Assembly: GCA_963930775.1 (NCBI GenBank)
Contig: OZ005697.1
Coordinates: forward strand, 7,524,292 to 7,588,291
Origin: Cliona cf. orientalis
Lineage: Eukaryota > Porifera > Demospongiae > Clionaida > Clionaidae
Direction of reading: 5' to 3'
DNA length: 64,000 nt
In this document: positions 23,501-36,300 of the stretch, one piece after another
Layout: each line of letters opens with the position of its first letter
Numbering within the stretch: position 1 is the first letter of the stretch
Position numbers and translations under genes: made by a program
Notes under the pieces: model-generated
Databases searched by the model: none
What the model was told of the DNA's origin: nothing
The model's input: the letters and a program-made list of their open reading frames with translations, nothing else

Positions 23501-26500
23501 TCAGCATTAATCGACGTACTCTTGAGGTTTCGATCTCATCGTGTTGCCCTCACTTCCGACATAAGTCGCATGTATCGTGCTGTGAAGCTGGTCCCATCGG
23601 ATCGCGATTTCCATCGTTTCGTGTGGCGATCAAGTCCCGGTGAACAACTCTCTGACTATCGGATGACCAGAGTCACGTTCGGCGTGTCGGCATCCTCCTT
23701 TGCTGCAAACATGTCTGTAAAACAGAATGCTATCGATTTCGGCGTTGAATACCCCCTTGCTGCAAAGGCAGTCAACGATTCGTTTTATGTCGACGATTGC
23801 ATTTCAGGTGCCGATACTGTGGACGAAGCAATCACACTGCAGCAACAGTTACAAGAGCTTTTCTCTAAAGCAGGCTTTCTGCTACGCAAGTGGCGATCCA
23901 GTGAGCTAACTGTCCTTGAGCGAATTCCTCCTGACCTCAGGGACTCTCAGTCAATGCAACAGATTCCCAACACTGGTGAGTACACGAAAACTCTGGGAAT
24001 TGAGTGGAACTCTAGCAAGGACCACTTCCGCCTAACAATTGCCAAACTCCCCCCAATTGAACATGTCAGCAAATGATTCCTTGTTTCAGACGTTGCAAAG
24101 ACGTTTGATATCCTTGGGTGGTTTTCTCCCACAATGATCAAGGTCAAGATACTTCTCCAACAGCTTTGGGAGCTGAAGGTCAGTTGGGATGATACGGTCC
24201 CACCGCAAATCCACGCTGATTGGCTACAGTGGCGAGCTGAGCTTGACCTCCTTTCACGCAAACTCATTCCCCGTTACTATTTCTCAAAGTCTGTCGACGT
24301 TGCTTCAATCCAATTGCACGGCTTTTGTGACGCCTCCGAACAAGCATATGCTGGTGTCATCTATCTCCGCATGACTGGCTCAGATGGAAGCGTTGAAGTC
24401 TCTCTTGTGTGCTCCAAAACAAAGGTTGCACCTATCAAACGGTTAACCATCCCTCGCCTTGAGCTATGTGGTGCTCACTTGTTATCTCAACTTCTCCACC
24501 ATGTCCAAGGAGTACTTCATATACCCTCCACCAACGTCTTCGCGTGGACTGATAGCACTATCGTGCTCAATTGGATAGTTGGTAATCCTAGACGTTTCAA
24601 AACGTACGTAGGAAATCGAGTCTCCTCCATTGTTGAAAACATCCCTCCTGAGCGCTGGAATCACGTCAATGGTACTGATAATCCTGCCGACTGCGCGTCA
24701 CGAGGATTATTCCCATCAGAGCTTTTAGAGCATCACTTGTGGTGGAGTGGTCCTGAGTGGCTTCGATCCATGCCGACCTGTTGGCCAGAACAGTTGAATA
24801 TTCCTCCCAATGAAATCTCCGAAGAAAAGAATGAAATCTGTCTCCACACCACAATTGCACCAAGGACATCAATCATACAGATTGAAAGATTCTCCAGCTT
24901 CGATCGATTGATACGAGTCACTGCTTGGAGTATGCGATTTCTCCACAATTGTCGTATGCGAAAACAGAATCGATTGAACGCTATCAACGTTTCACCTGTT
25001 CTTACTGTGGACGAATTGAATGCAGCCGAGATCTACCTTCTCTCAACTGCACAGCAAGAATGTTTTTCAGACGAGATACACTCCATCAAGCAACGAGTTG
25101 TCCTATCTAACTCTAGTTCAATTCTACCTTTGCATCCTTTCATGGATTCGAGTGGACTCCTACGCGTGGGTGGCAGAGATCAAAATTCGAAACTGCCCTA
25201 TGCAACTCAGCACCCTGTTATCTTGAACGGCAAGCATGTGCTTACGAAAGTTGTTATCCAGTCTGAACACTTACGTTTGTTACACGCTGGTCCCACTCTT
25301 CTCACAGCGTCACTTGGTCGACGATTTCACATTGTCGCTGGGACTAAAGCTATTAGATCGCTTACCCGTGGATGTACTGTTTGCAGGCGTAATGCTGCGA
25401 AGTCTCAACCCCAAATTTTGGGCCAGCTACCTAAGGAGCGTGTGACCCCAGATATTGTGTTCGACAAAGTCGGTGTTGACTATGCAGGCCCAGTATTCAT
25501 CAAACACGGGTACGTTCGCAAACCAATTGTTGTTAAGGCATACATTTGTGTATTCGTATCCTTATCTGTCAAAGCGGTTCATTTAGAACTAGTATCCGAT
25601 CTTACTTCTGACGCATTCATAGCCTGCCTTCGGCGCTTCATTTCACGACGAGGTAAACCGTCTTTGATTTGGAGTGACCACGGAACAAACTTTGTTGGAG
25701 CTAATCGTGAGTTGCAAGAATTAGTTGAGTTTCTCGAATTGCAGAAAACTAACGCAAACGTCTCCCAATTTTGTTCATCCCAGAAGATTGCGTGGAAATT
25801 TATACCTGAACACGCACCCCATTTTGGCGGTTTATGGGAGGCTGCAGTCAAGAGCCTAAAAAAGCACTTGCGACGTGTGACGACTAACGTCAAACTCACC
25901 TTTGAAGAGTTCTCCACTCTACTTGCACAGATAGAAGCGTGCTTAAATAGCCGACCTCTAGTCCCTCTTCCGAACGATGACGATGGTGTGGAAGCACTGA
26001 CGCCAGGCCATTTTTTGATTGGCCGTCCTCTCGAGTCTCTTCCTGATCCTGTTGAATCGTATAGATCAATCACGCTCCTGCGTCGATGGCATTTATGTCA
26101 AGCTATCATACGCCACTTCTGGAAGAGATGGTCGACGGATTATCTTGCAAGCCTTCGTAAATTTACGAAGTGGCATTCCCCAGCCAGAAACGTTCAAGTT
26201 GGGGACGTGGTATTGTTGCAAGAAGATGGTTTGCTACCACAAAAATGGCTATTGGCCAGAGTTATTCAGGTCCATCCAGGCAAGGATGGGATTGTACGAG
26301 TCGTCACCGTCAAGACCAAGACTGGTACATACAAGAGACCAGTAATCAAGGTGGCACCTCTATTATCTGCTGAACATTGAACTATTCCATAAGGAACTTA
26401 TCATTTATTGTTTATTGTGTCACTTAGGTAATCATTGATTTGTTGTGTAAAGACCATCCGGTCTTTGGCCGGCGGTATGTTGGTACTGAACTTGATTGTT

Positions 26501-26660
26501 AATGGTCGTCATTCTCATTTGCTTATTCATGTTTAAATTTTAATTTTTGTTCGTATATTTAGAGAAAGTAATGAAAAGTGAGTGAAGTATGCATGTGTGC
26601 ATGGATGTAGCTATTGACTACATTTAAGTATCTATTAGCATCCGAGAAGGAGTACGAACA
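20527..26660 (+). mobile_element. BEL/Pao LTR retrotransposon, nearly whole (fossil)
   Basis: LTRs of 183 bp at 20527-20709 and 26478-26660 look identical by eye, so insertion was recent. The 5-bp duplication ATTAT lies at 20522-20526 and 26661-26665. The primer site just inside the 5' LTR (TGGTCCTTCGAGCCGGA) is complementary to the 3' end of animal tRNA-Tyr. Parts in order: Gag-like coiled region with DUF1759-type segment, Cys/His knuckles (about 22.2-22.4 kb), A17-type protease (LLDCASSASFVS), reverse transcriptase (FYVDDCISG), RNase H and integrase with zinc-binding HHCC (about 25.2-26.3 kb). It is nearly whole with about one apparent break in its coding region. It is inserted just behind the kinase exon. 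Confidence 0.93.
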
Positions 26661-26665
26661 ATTAT

Positions 26666-27311
26666 AATACTGTACATAATATTATGTGAGTGTGTGGTTA
26701 GTGTATGCTATAATAATAATATTATTATTATTATTGTTATGGCTTTATTAAAGTTTTTGAGTGGCAGCTATAATAATTATTATTATTATTATTACATTGA
26801 GTCGACAGAGACTTTTAGAGCCTTAGCTCACGATCATGCAGGCTTGCCCCAAACAGGCCCTGCATGACACTAGTAATGATAATAAATGTTTTTCAAAACT
26901 CAATTGCAAATCATATTATGGCCAGTGAAATTCAGCAAATGCATACACATGACATTGTATAATAATTAATGTTGGTGTTTTCCTTGGATCCTATAGCTCA
27001 TGATCACTCACAATATTATTAATTATTATAATGTAACATGTTCACATGTTCTCTAGCAGCTGCATGCATTGATGCGTTAGTATACCTATACTCTTGATTC
27101 AGCTATCCGAATGCAAGATACTCAATTTCAAATTGAAAATAAACTTCAGCATCTAAAATCATAAGAGAAAACGTCCTGTTAACCTATAGCTAAACAAAAT
27201 ATTAATGGCTGTACATGTAAAACTATATTATAATAATATTATGCTATAGTCACTGCTGACAAGTTGACATCTTAGTTCTCTTTAAGCTTAGCTTGTTATA
27301 GCTACTATAAA
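26666..27311. other. AT-rich spacer, no gene seen
   Basis: Contains ATT microsatellite-like runs near 26712-26745 and 26772-26793. No coding segment continues the kinase exon here. Confidence 0.6.
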
Positions 27312-28500
27312 CTAGAGCTGCTTTCTTCCGTAAACTATCCAGCTGCAAGCCAATACCATAATATACAATGTCGAAAACATAGTGCTTGTGAAGACAATCA
27401 CGCCACATAAAATGATCCCAATGTTATTCAGGTGATGACTTGGTGTGATGATATCAATCGTTGCACTATTGACACCAGTGTAGACTAGCGTCAACAGCAT
27501 CAGGAATGATGCATCACTTCTTGTTAGAAAAGCCATTGATTTCTTGTATGGTTCAACATTAATGAGAATGATTATCAAAAATACCAATATGATTGAAGCA
27601 TAATATACATTGTACATACTTGTTTGGGTGATTGTAAATACGAGCAATAGTACACGGCGAACTAAAAGACCATAAGCAGACATCCATCAAAGATCATAGC
27701 AGGTCCCTTGCTCAGTACCATCCTTATAGCAACCTTGAAATGAATCAGGTGAAGAAAGTGCCAATTTACACGGAAGAAGTTTAAAACTTACTGGAAACAT
27801 TTGCAGGGGTATATCGTCAACAGTAACATGGGAGCAGCTACAAAGACAATGAGTGATACTAAAGCAGTGACTCCATATGGAAGATGTCCCTTGCTCAAGT
27901 ACTCCACACCAGAGAGGACTCAAATGATATTACCAGAACGAAGTTCTAAATTACTTCTGCAAAATACTAACAGTTCAAAATTAATGATGTAATAAGATTT
28001 TGACAAAATTAATGATAGCAGAAAAAATGTGGAAAACGCATCAATTATTGATGTACGGATGTTTGATTTAGAGTGTATTTTAGATGCAAGAATTGCTATT
28101 GGCTTACACAAATACTTCATAATTGTAAGATTGTAATCGTACACTTTTATGGTGAGTACCAAAGGATAAAAAGCCACGTGCTGCATAATCCAAAGCATAG
28201 ACAGTGAGTGGACCGACATCAAGGCATACTCCGTTAAAAAAATCAAGATTCCAAAATGTATGAAACATGCATAAAATTCGTACTAGCCGAAATATCCATG
28301 GATATTTGGAAAGATTAATGTAAGCAAATTTTAAGAATGGTGATGCAGTAATGATCTGGCTAAACAAGACAATGGTTTGCATCCTTGAAGAGGTTATATT
28401 GACATGGAAAACTAGTACAACAATATAAAAGCCTGTTAGAGGACCAAATCCGAGTAAAATAAACTTCCAGTCAAAATTAATTCTGATTCAAGTAACCATG
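27312..28500 (-). pseudogene. Decayed multi-pass membrane protein (GCYKDGT / WNLDFF type)
   Basis: Read on the minus strand, blocks in different frames follow a recognisable order: ILFSQIITASPFLKF-like helix and FWNLDFFNGVCLDVG (28.38-28.1 kb), NIRTSIIDAFSTFFLLSLI (about 28.05 kb), DSFQGCYKDGTEQGTCYD (about 27.7 kb), then a 123-codon block with four to five hydrophobic helices (27312-27683; VEPYKKSMAFLTRSDASF). I recall this membrane module from the C-termini of large multigene surface proteins of sponges and cnidarians; the formal family name is not known to me. Frame changes between blocks and missing pieces show it is not functional here. Any extracellular part that once stood 5' of it (toward 28.5 kb and above) is not recognisable. 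Confidence 0.6.
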
Positions 28501-28821
28501 CATAGAAAAAATTTAATAGCTACTTATCAACCACCATAGCATTAACCAAGGGCTTATAGACCCTAAAGGGAGAGAGGGCATGTAACTGCCCCACAAGATA
28601 GTGTACCTAGCAAATCTAAATCAGACCGTGGTTTGTAACTAATTATAGTAACAGCTGCTGTCTGGATTGCATTACATTTAGTGCTATGGATTGATAATGT
28701 GGATTTTACTATTTTTTAGCCCATGGATTTGAATTTTGCCAGGTGCCAATTACATGCCCTCTCCCCCTCTTAGGGGTCTATAAGTCCTTGCAAAAAGGTT
28801 CAAAGTTGTAATAATAATTAG
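28501..28821. other. Spacer, no gene seen
   Basis: Two near-matching phrases about 180 bases apart in inverted orientation (TTATAGACCCTAAAGGGAGAG near 28555 and CCCCCTCTTAGGGGTCTATAAG near 28763) suggest the remains of a small foldback element of about 220 bp. Confidence 0.45.
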
Positions 28822-30207
28822 TGTAGCGTGAATGGCTATTCAACAATAAATTGATTGGACTATTATATATGCATTGTTGCTATCTCTTGTTTTGTCTGTT
28901 GGGTAATCAAAGAGCAACCCTGAATTCTACGCCCTTAGATAAATACCCGACATTTTTGTATGTGTGAATTTTGTATCAGTGATAATCTTATTCAATCTAT
29001 ACCACACCGGCCATTTACAACGAGGGCACCACTCCGGTCCTGCCCTCCCGCTGTTGCGTATCTGGCAAAGCATCTGATATCATTAGTGATTCTGCCCATA
29101 TGAAACATTACACTGGTGTCAGGAGTGGGATGTCATCAGGAGATACCAGCCAGAAGCAGGAGCTGTGGGGAAGGCAGCTATCAGAGCTACCCTCAATGGA
29201 TGAAGACCAACAGCTATGCGGGACTGAGGGTCAGGTGCAGGAGCTGTCCCATGAAGAATTAACACCATTATTGGATGAGGAGATCTCTGACCGTTTAACT
29301 GAGAATCTGTATGGCAACATCCTTTGGAGAAGTGCAGCTACTGCTTGAAAAGACCACAGCCAGTTATACCATGGTGATTGTAGAGACTGGAGTAGGTTCA
29401 AGGACTTTATGGGATGTCAAACTCTGTGGGGTTCCCTGCAAACAAAACGAATGAGAAGCTGGTGGAGGGGTAGCCTGAACAGCTGGAGTCTGAGCAGCTT
29501 GCAATTGAGCAGCTGGAGGAGATGCAGCCTGAGCAGCTGGTGGAGGGGCAGCCTAAGCAGCTGGAGGAGATGCAGCTTGAGCAGCTGGCGGAGGGGCAGC
29601 ATGAGTAGCTTGAGCAGATGGAGGAGATGCAGCCTGAGCAGAGGTGCAGCCTGAGCACTGTGAGCAGCTGGAACAGAAGCAGCCTGAGCAGCTGGCAGAG
29701 TCTGAGCAGATGACGGAGGATAGAGAGCCTAGACAGCTTGAGAGGTGGCAGACTGAGCAGATAGATAGACTATAACTGGAGAGTCAGTGGAGCAGATGAT
29801 ACTTAGAGCGGATTATCAGACACCTTGGGCAGCTACGTAGGGAGCAAGAGGCAGCCTGAAAAGCAGGTGGCAGAAAGGGTACAGCCGGCAGGTAGGGTAT
29901 AGCGTGAAGGGCTATTGAACAATAAATTATTGATTGGACTATATTGTATTATGCATTGTTGCTATCGCTTGTTTTGTCTGTTGGGTAGCCGAAGAGCAGC
30001 CCTCAATTCTACACCCTTGGATAAATACCCGACATTTCTGTATAATTATGACATTGTGTGAATTCTGTATCTGTGATTATCATTCAATCTATACCACACC
30101 GGCCATTTACAACAAGGTCACCACTCCTGCCCTCCCGCTGTTGCTCATCTGGCAAACTTCACGGCTCCTGATGTCATTAGTGATTACTGCCCACACGAAA
30201 CGTTACA
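28822..30207 (+). mobile_element. Small non-autonomous LTR element (TRIM/LARD-like fossil)
   Basis: Direct repeats of about 290-310 bp at 28822-29112 and 29898-30207 differ at roughly a tenth of sites plus indels, so the copy is old. Just inside the 5' repeat, TGGTGTCAGGAGTGGGAT is complementary to the 3' end of animal tRNA-Leu, a primer site. The 785-bp interior has no gag, pol or integrase. It holds a short open stretch (29100-29348) and a Gln/Glu-Leu repeat region. A purine-rich tract precedes the 3' repeat. No clear target duplication. It probably depended on enzymes of a related full-length element. Confidence 0.75.
29440..29790 (+). repeat. GAGCAGCTGGAGGAG-type tandem repeats inside the small LTR element
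   Basis: Imperfect units of about 24 bases (GAGCAGCTGG plus AGGAGATGCAGCCT variants) would encode EQLEEMQPEQLVEGQP-like repeats. Units are degenerate toward the right. Confidence 0.75.
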
Positions 30208-30315
30208 TTATTATTATTGGGGATTATAAACAATGCACAATATTCATCAGTGAACGTTGTGATATCGATCTCATATCCAATCAAAAAAGGGTATAGATTA
30301 CCGAATAAAAATTAA

Positions 30316-33300
30316 TTAGATGGCATTATTGACTGCGTTTCGGAGTTCAATGGCTACTTGACCGAGTTGACTGTCATCAAGGAGTTCATAGAGACCCTCC
30401 CAGGTGGCAGGGTAGTGGTGGGGAGGGTGGTCCAGCCAGTGAGAGAGAACAGCCTCACAACACTCCTCATCGTCCATTCTCTTAGCCCACACCTCAAGCT
30501 GCTGCCTGGGAACCACCAAGTTGCCAACTTTTCTCCACTTGTGCATGATGGAGCTCTTTAGTTTGTACTTTTCTTCCTCTCCTTCCTCATTCTTCCACCA
30601 GATGACAGTGAGGTTGGCAGATGTGGGTTTAGCTGTAGCTATAGAATATTAAATATTGGTAAAGATCCTTCCATAATTACACTAACAGAAAAATTAATAA
30701 TAATGCTCACAAGTATCCAAGGCAATTTCATCTTTGGTGCTTCCAATGTACCTGCACTCGGCAATGTGGGGCAAATTAGATCCTGCAATAACAAGGACAA
30801 ATCTCAGTATAAAGCACGCTATAGGTACATAAATTTATAATAGTATCTCACCAGCTGTGATCTTAGCGTGACCACCAGAAGAAGATGATTAAGCACTTGA
30901 AGCCGACTTGCATGAAGCTGTTTGAGGACACAGACAATAATGTTTTTATTATGTAAACCGTCAATAACATCAATAATATTAGTTCAACATACCTTTAAAC
31001 CAGACAATATGATGTGGTTTAAGTGCATCAGATAATCGAGGATTGAGGTCACAGCGCCAGTACCGTCTGTCAGGAGTGAGAGTGGCTGTGTGCTGTTCGG
31101 TCCCTTCAGGATGACCAGTGTGAGGACAAAGGAAGGTCAGTTCGGGAACTGTCTCCTTGTAGCTCAGTGCAACGCAAGCAGCGTGGATACCATTGAGGAT
31201 GGCCTGCCTGACAAGAGTGGTTGCGCCGGTGTACTCTGAGGAGGAGGCTTGAGCTGTGATCTCGATGTGGACCTCGATGTAAGTGTTGGAGTCGATGACT
31301 GTGACCGTGCTTGGTGGGCTGGTGAGGAATTGCAGCTTGATGCAATTGCGATAAAGAGGCTCTTTGGAGTCGAGAAGCAGCTTCCACCCGTAATACCTGA
31401 TGAGATGGACCACAAAGCAGCAGAAAACTCCAGCACGTCGAGAGCGGTCTGGAAATCGAACGATGAGGGTGGCTATCGAAGCAGAAGAGACTCGATATCT
31501 CTCAAGCTGGGCCTCCAAGAGTGTCTCCAGAAGAGCAGGCATCACGTAATACTTTTGTGGCTTGGAACGCTGGACATTTACTGGTGGAGGGATTTCAGCA
31601 AACACCAGTAGGCTCTTTAGGAGCTCGGAAAGATGCTCCTTGGAGAAGATGCCAGGAAAATAGTGTGCTTGAAACTCTTCTAAGCACTCTTCACTGACAA
31701 CACCTTGATCTCGAAATAGCTTCCACGTTCCATCCACTGGTGAGATAGAGGAGGAAGACTCTGATGTGGTAGGTTGTCTCAGCTTGTATCTACGCTGGAC
31801 AAGCTCGGAAACTTTACTCAGAGGGATCTGGGAATCCACAAAGACCACACCCGGCAGGACGTCTGGAGTGTACTTGATGACATTGAGCTTGTTGAGAAAC
31901 TCCAGAGCTGCATCAAAGGAGTCTTCCTCGATGTTGAGCAAGCGAGCCATCTCGAGACACTCTGCCCTGCTGAGGACACCTCTACCCAGCTCCTTAGCCA
32001 GCTCCTGGAGTAGCAGCTCGAGGACATACCACCAGATGGGTACCTCCACCTCCTTAGCTCCTGACTTCTCTACGGAGTGCCTGACCGACTGAGCAACACT
32101 CTCCTCACGTTCCCCTGGGTTGAGAGCATCGACAGTGAAGAGCAGCTTCTTGAGGTCACTGGAGGAGTAGACCAGCTGATTTGCGAACTCGGGCTCAAGC
32201 ATCTCCCACAATTTCTTATCCTTCTCATCCAGTGTTTCGATACCACTGGACGTTGGCTGAGCACATGCTTTGCTGGATGCTGCCTTTGGTGTCTGCTTGA
32301 GCTGTTTCTCCAGGAGGTCAAGATGAGTGCCGACCATAATTATCTTTGGTGGCTCTTCTTGAGTGGAGTAGGACTGGATGGTGTTGACAAGAGACCTGAT
32401 TGTGTCTTTTGCAGAGAGCTGGGAGTGCTGAGATGCTCCAACCTTTTTGCCGTTTTGGTAGTAGTCGACCACCTGGACCTCGTCCAGCTTGTCTGTGAGG
32501 CGAGTGACACATATAGCTGACGAGATGCTGCGAACAAACAGTGGTAGCAGTTCGTGATACTGAGGCTGCCCCCCACTATCTGTGAAGTAGACCCAGATAG
32601 TAACTGGCAGAGAGCTAATGGGACTGGTTGATTGTTCTCCACTCCTCAATTTGTTGATTCGATACACTAGCTTTTCCACAATTTTTTTCATGGCCTTCTG
32701 ACAAGCTTCAAGGGAGCCCGGTGACACTATCTGCACTGATGCCACTGCCACAGATTTCTCTTGTGGCGCCACTCTTTTTGTAGCTACTTCTTTCTCATTG
32801 CGCTTTGTGATCCAGTTCATAATCCTCGAAAAGACACCTTCACTCTTTCTCGGCTTCTGCTTTGAGGTACCCTGTGCTTTGCTGGAACAGTTTGGTCCTA
32901 AAGGTTTGTCTGGTCTGGTTCGACTGAGAGGATCATGGTGGCAACTACATCCAGCATTCTATCATCATCAACCTCCTTCCATTTTCCCTGTTCATTTCTA
33001 ACTCTCGTTCCGGAAACTGTTCGAACTTCAATGCGAATGGGAGCTTCAGCACAGATGGTGCTGCTTCGAAGAGCTGGAGGCACTGGTGGCTTACTCAAGA
33101 GAAGGTTTTTCAGTAATGTCCTTCCGACACCAGGTAGGCCGAGAATGATGCAGACGAGCGTGATGACTCTTACGTAGCCAGCTTTCAATGCTTCACTAAG
33201 GAGACGCTGAGATCGCTTGGATAGTGATGATTCTGGAGTTATCATGTATGATATTAATTAACTAGCATGCAACCAACTAATATAGGTACAGGTGAGTCAC

Positions 33301-36300
33301 TAAGACAAAATCTAAGATGCCATACTTAAAACAGCTTCATGTGGTTAAAATTACAAACAAGGGGTTGTAAGAATATTGCTCCATTCTTCATGAATGCATA
33401 ATATATATAGTCCTAGTCTTTGCTGAGGCATATGATTTAGCTTCTTGATTCGCAGTGAACATGGGGAGGAGGGAAAATGGCGAAGAGAAAACATGTCTGC
33501 TAAGAATTGTAGGGTGTAATACATGTACGCTATGATAATTAATTTTAATTGCAATATCATGATTGGTCCAGCATGCACGATGGGCTGCAAGTCAGTACAA
33601 TCAATACACATATGATTGGTGACTTTTAACAAAGCGGTAGCATACTGTGGTATAACAGTGCAAGCTAATCAATTGAGGAATCAACATCCACAGGGATCAT
33701 AGGGAGCATTATTAGGCCTATTATCAAGCACTCAATTTGATATGATATTCATTGTATAGCTAAGTATAATTCTATCAAAAACAAACCTTGGTTTAATTTT
33801 GCTTCTTGTTCATTTGCTCGAGTCTCATACTTCTTGACCTTCTCCTTCCACAGCTGGATATCCTCCTCGGCTATCTCCACCTCAGATGTTGGGGCGTCAG
33901 TAATTTGCCCCAACATCTCCAGCCTCTGTTTAAAGTGAACATGAACACATCACTACCACTTCAACAACTACCATCATAATACAATCATTAATGGAAGGAC
34001 CAACAAATTTAATTAATTAACGTATGTACATGTCCACTGTACTGTATTCCTCCACTCGAAACAGCAAGCTAACAACTACACCACAATACACACACAGACA
34101 AACTGACAAGAGTGTTTGTACAGAGCACAGGGATGTGTGTCTATTGTAGGTGTAGCTGGTTTCAAGCTGAGCATAACATACTCAAATGCACGCTGACTGA
34201 CACACTATAGTTAATCTCAAACCTAGCCCGGCCATGCATGTTGTGGTACATTTCGCAACCCAACCCTCATTCAGGTAACAGTTGAATGGGAGTCAGTGAG
34301 CACCAATTAGGACACACTTAGTGCATGGCTTCTCAATGCTCACAACTACCATACATACACTCCATAGTCTACCTCACACACCAGTACTCACCAGTTCATA
34401 CATTCTTTGGCCTATCAGTGCATTTGACTTCTCCTGTGAGCAATGAGATAGAAATATGAATGAATGATGATATGCAGGTTGACGAAAGTAGCTATGTTAC
34501 TCCATAATTGAGGTAAGGTCAGTAGCTACTGCGGTGGCTTTACCACTTATTTCATGGCATCTATTACATCACGGACACTTCCATGCAACAAGAGACATCC
34601 AACCATATCTTTTGGGGGTACGTAAGGAACTGGAGGTTTGTATATTATTATAATATTATTACTAAATTAATTGACAGCTTTGTGTATTTATAATCTGATA
34701 ATTATATGGGGTGGTATGTAAGTCAACCACGATACAAGAAGAGGATTAAATCTACTACTGATCATGTACACCCTATAGTAGCAGCCACTTTTCCATATAG
34801 ATCTGTACGTAATACCTATAGAGGGGTGTGGTTTGTTAATTATCATATTATAGTGAGTGCAAGCATGAGATAGGGGAATTCCCCTCCCACACTCTCCAAC
34901 ATGTGACTGGTCCAAATCAGCCATAATGGATGGTGAGGGTATGAGATGTTAATGACCAGAACACAACCTCCCACGAATTACCACACACCTAATGCATCCA
35001 TAATCACAACAGCGGAGTAGATACACACAGAATGTTAACGTAAAAACATACCCACTAATAAATATTATAAAATAGACATGTAAAATTAATTAACTATGCT
35101 TAATTAAGTAACTATACTGCATTGCACTAATGCTCAGTCCATGGCAAATAACAGCTTGGATTATTATGATCCCACATCAAATTTCTCCGTCTTACCCGTC
35201 TATAGTCTGCCAGATCTATCTTTGTCTCAGTGATCTTTTGCTCCCGGGAGAGCACCTTCCTCTCTTCTTCATTACTGGCCCACCTCAGTTTACCCTTGAG
35301 TTCACCTGCTTCCTGCATATGAGGATTGGCAAGAACCACACCCACCCACTCTCACTCATGACTAGTCTAGCCAGCTATAGACCCCTCCACTAATTTCCAC
35401 ATACACACACTTTACAGTCCTCATAGTCAAATTGGCAAACTCAAACAAGACTAGCTCATCAACAACTTACATACCTGACCAATCTTCTCCATTCACGCTG
35501 CAAACAACGAGATATACTACAATCATCACTCTGATCACAAACTATCAAGTACTAAGTACATACAAATAGCACACAATATTATAACACTCTACACACATGA
35601 ACAGTGTTAGGCCTACAACTAGGCATTCAGCCTCCCCAGCCAATAATCTCAATACCCACTACAACGGAGGCCAACTCACTAGCTACTTAGTTAGGACAAC
35701 AATCTGACTTACCCCTTGGCAGATCCGTTCCTCCTGCAATGAGAGGAGAGAAACAGTCATAAGCATAATACATATCACTGTACATACTTTATACACATAA
35801 ACGGATAATGCCATGATACATGTAGCTAGTCATTGTTGAGGAGGGCCTTCACTCATGCACCCAACTGTTTATGCACGGTGTGACTAGGGTGGATGTGTGT
35901 GGCAAATCCAGGCCTAGTCCACATAACAAAGATACACCTCCATGGAGGAAGAGCATTATGCCCTAATTAGTGATGCTTTAGGGAAACCTTATTAATGTCC
36001 AAACATGTAGCCAATTAAATCCTAGTGATATCCGATTATATTTGCACATTTTTTGTATCTATATGCAAGTGTTAACTAAATTTATCAATAATTCTTGGTC
36101 ACAAAGTATTCAGTATTCAGTAAAAATTAATAGCTAAATAAATGGTGGTGTATCCTTGTTCTGAATATGCACATAATATGGTCAATATGGGCAAAGCTAG
36201 TCATAAAACACCAACATCAAGAGATGGAGGGGTTGAAAGAGCACAGTGAAATAATAAAGCACATGCTACATGGCTCATTAAAACCCCTCCCTCTGATAAA

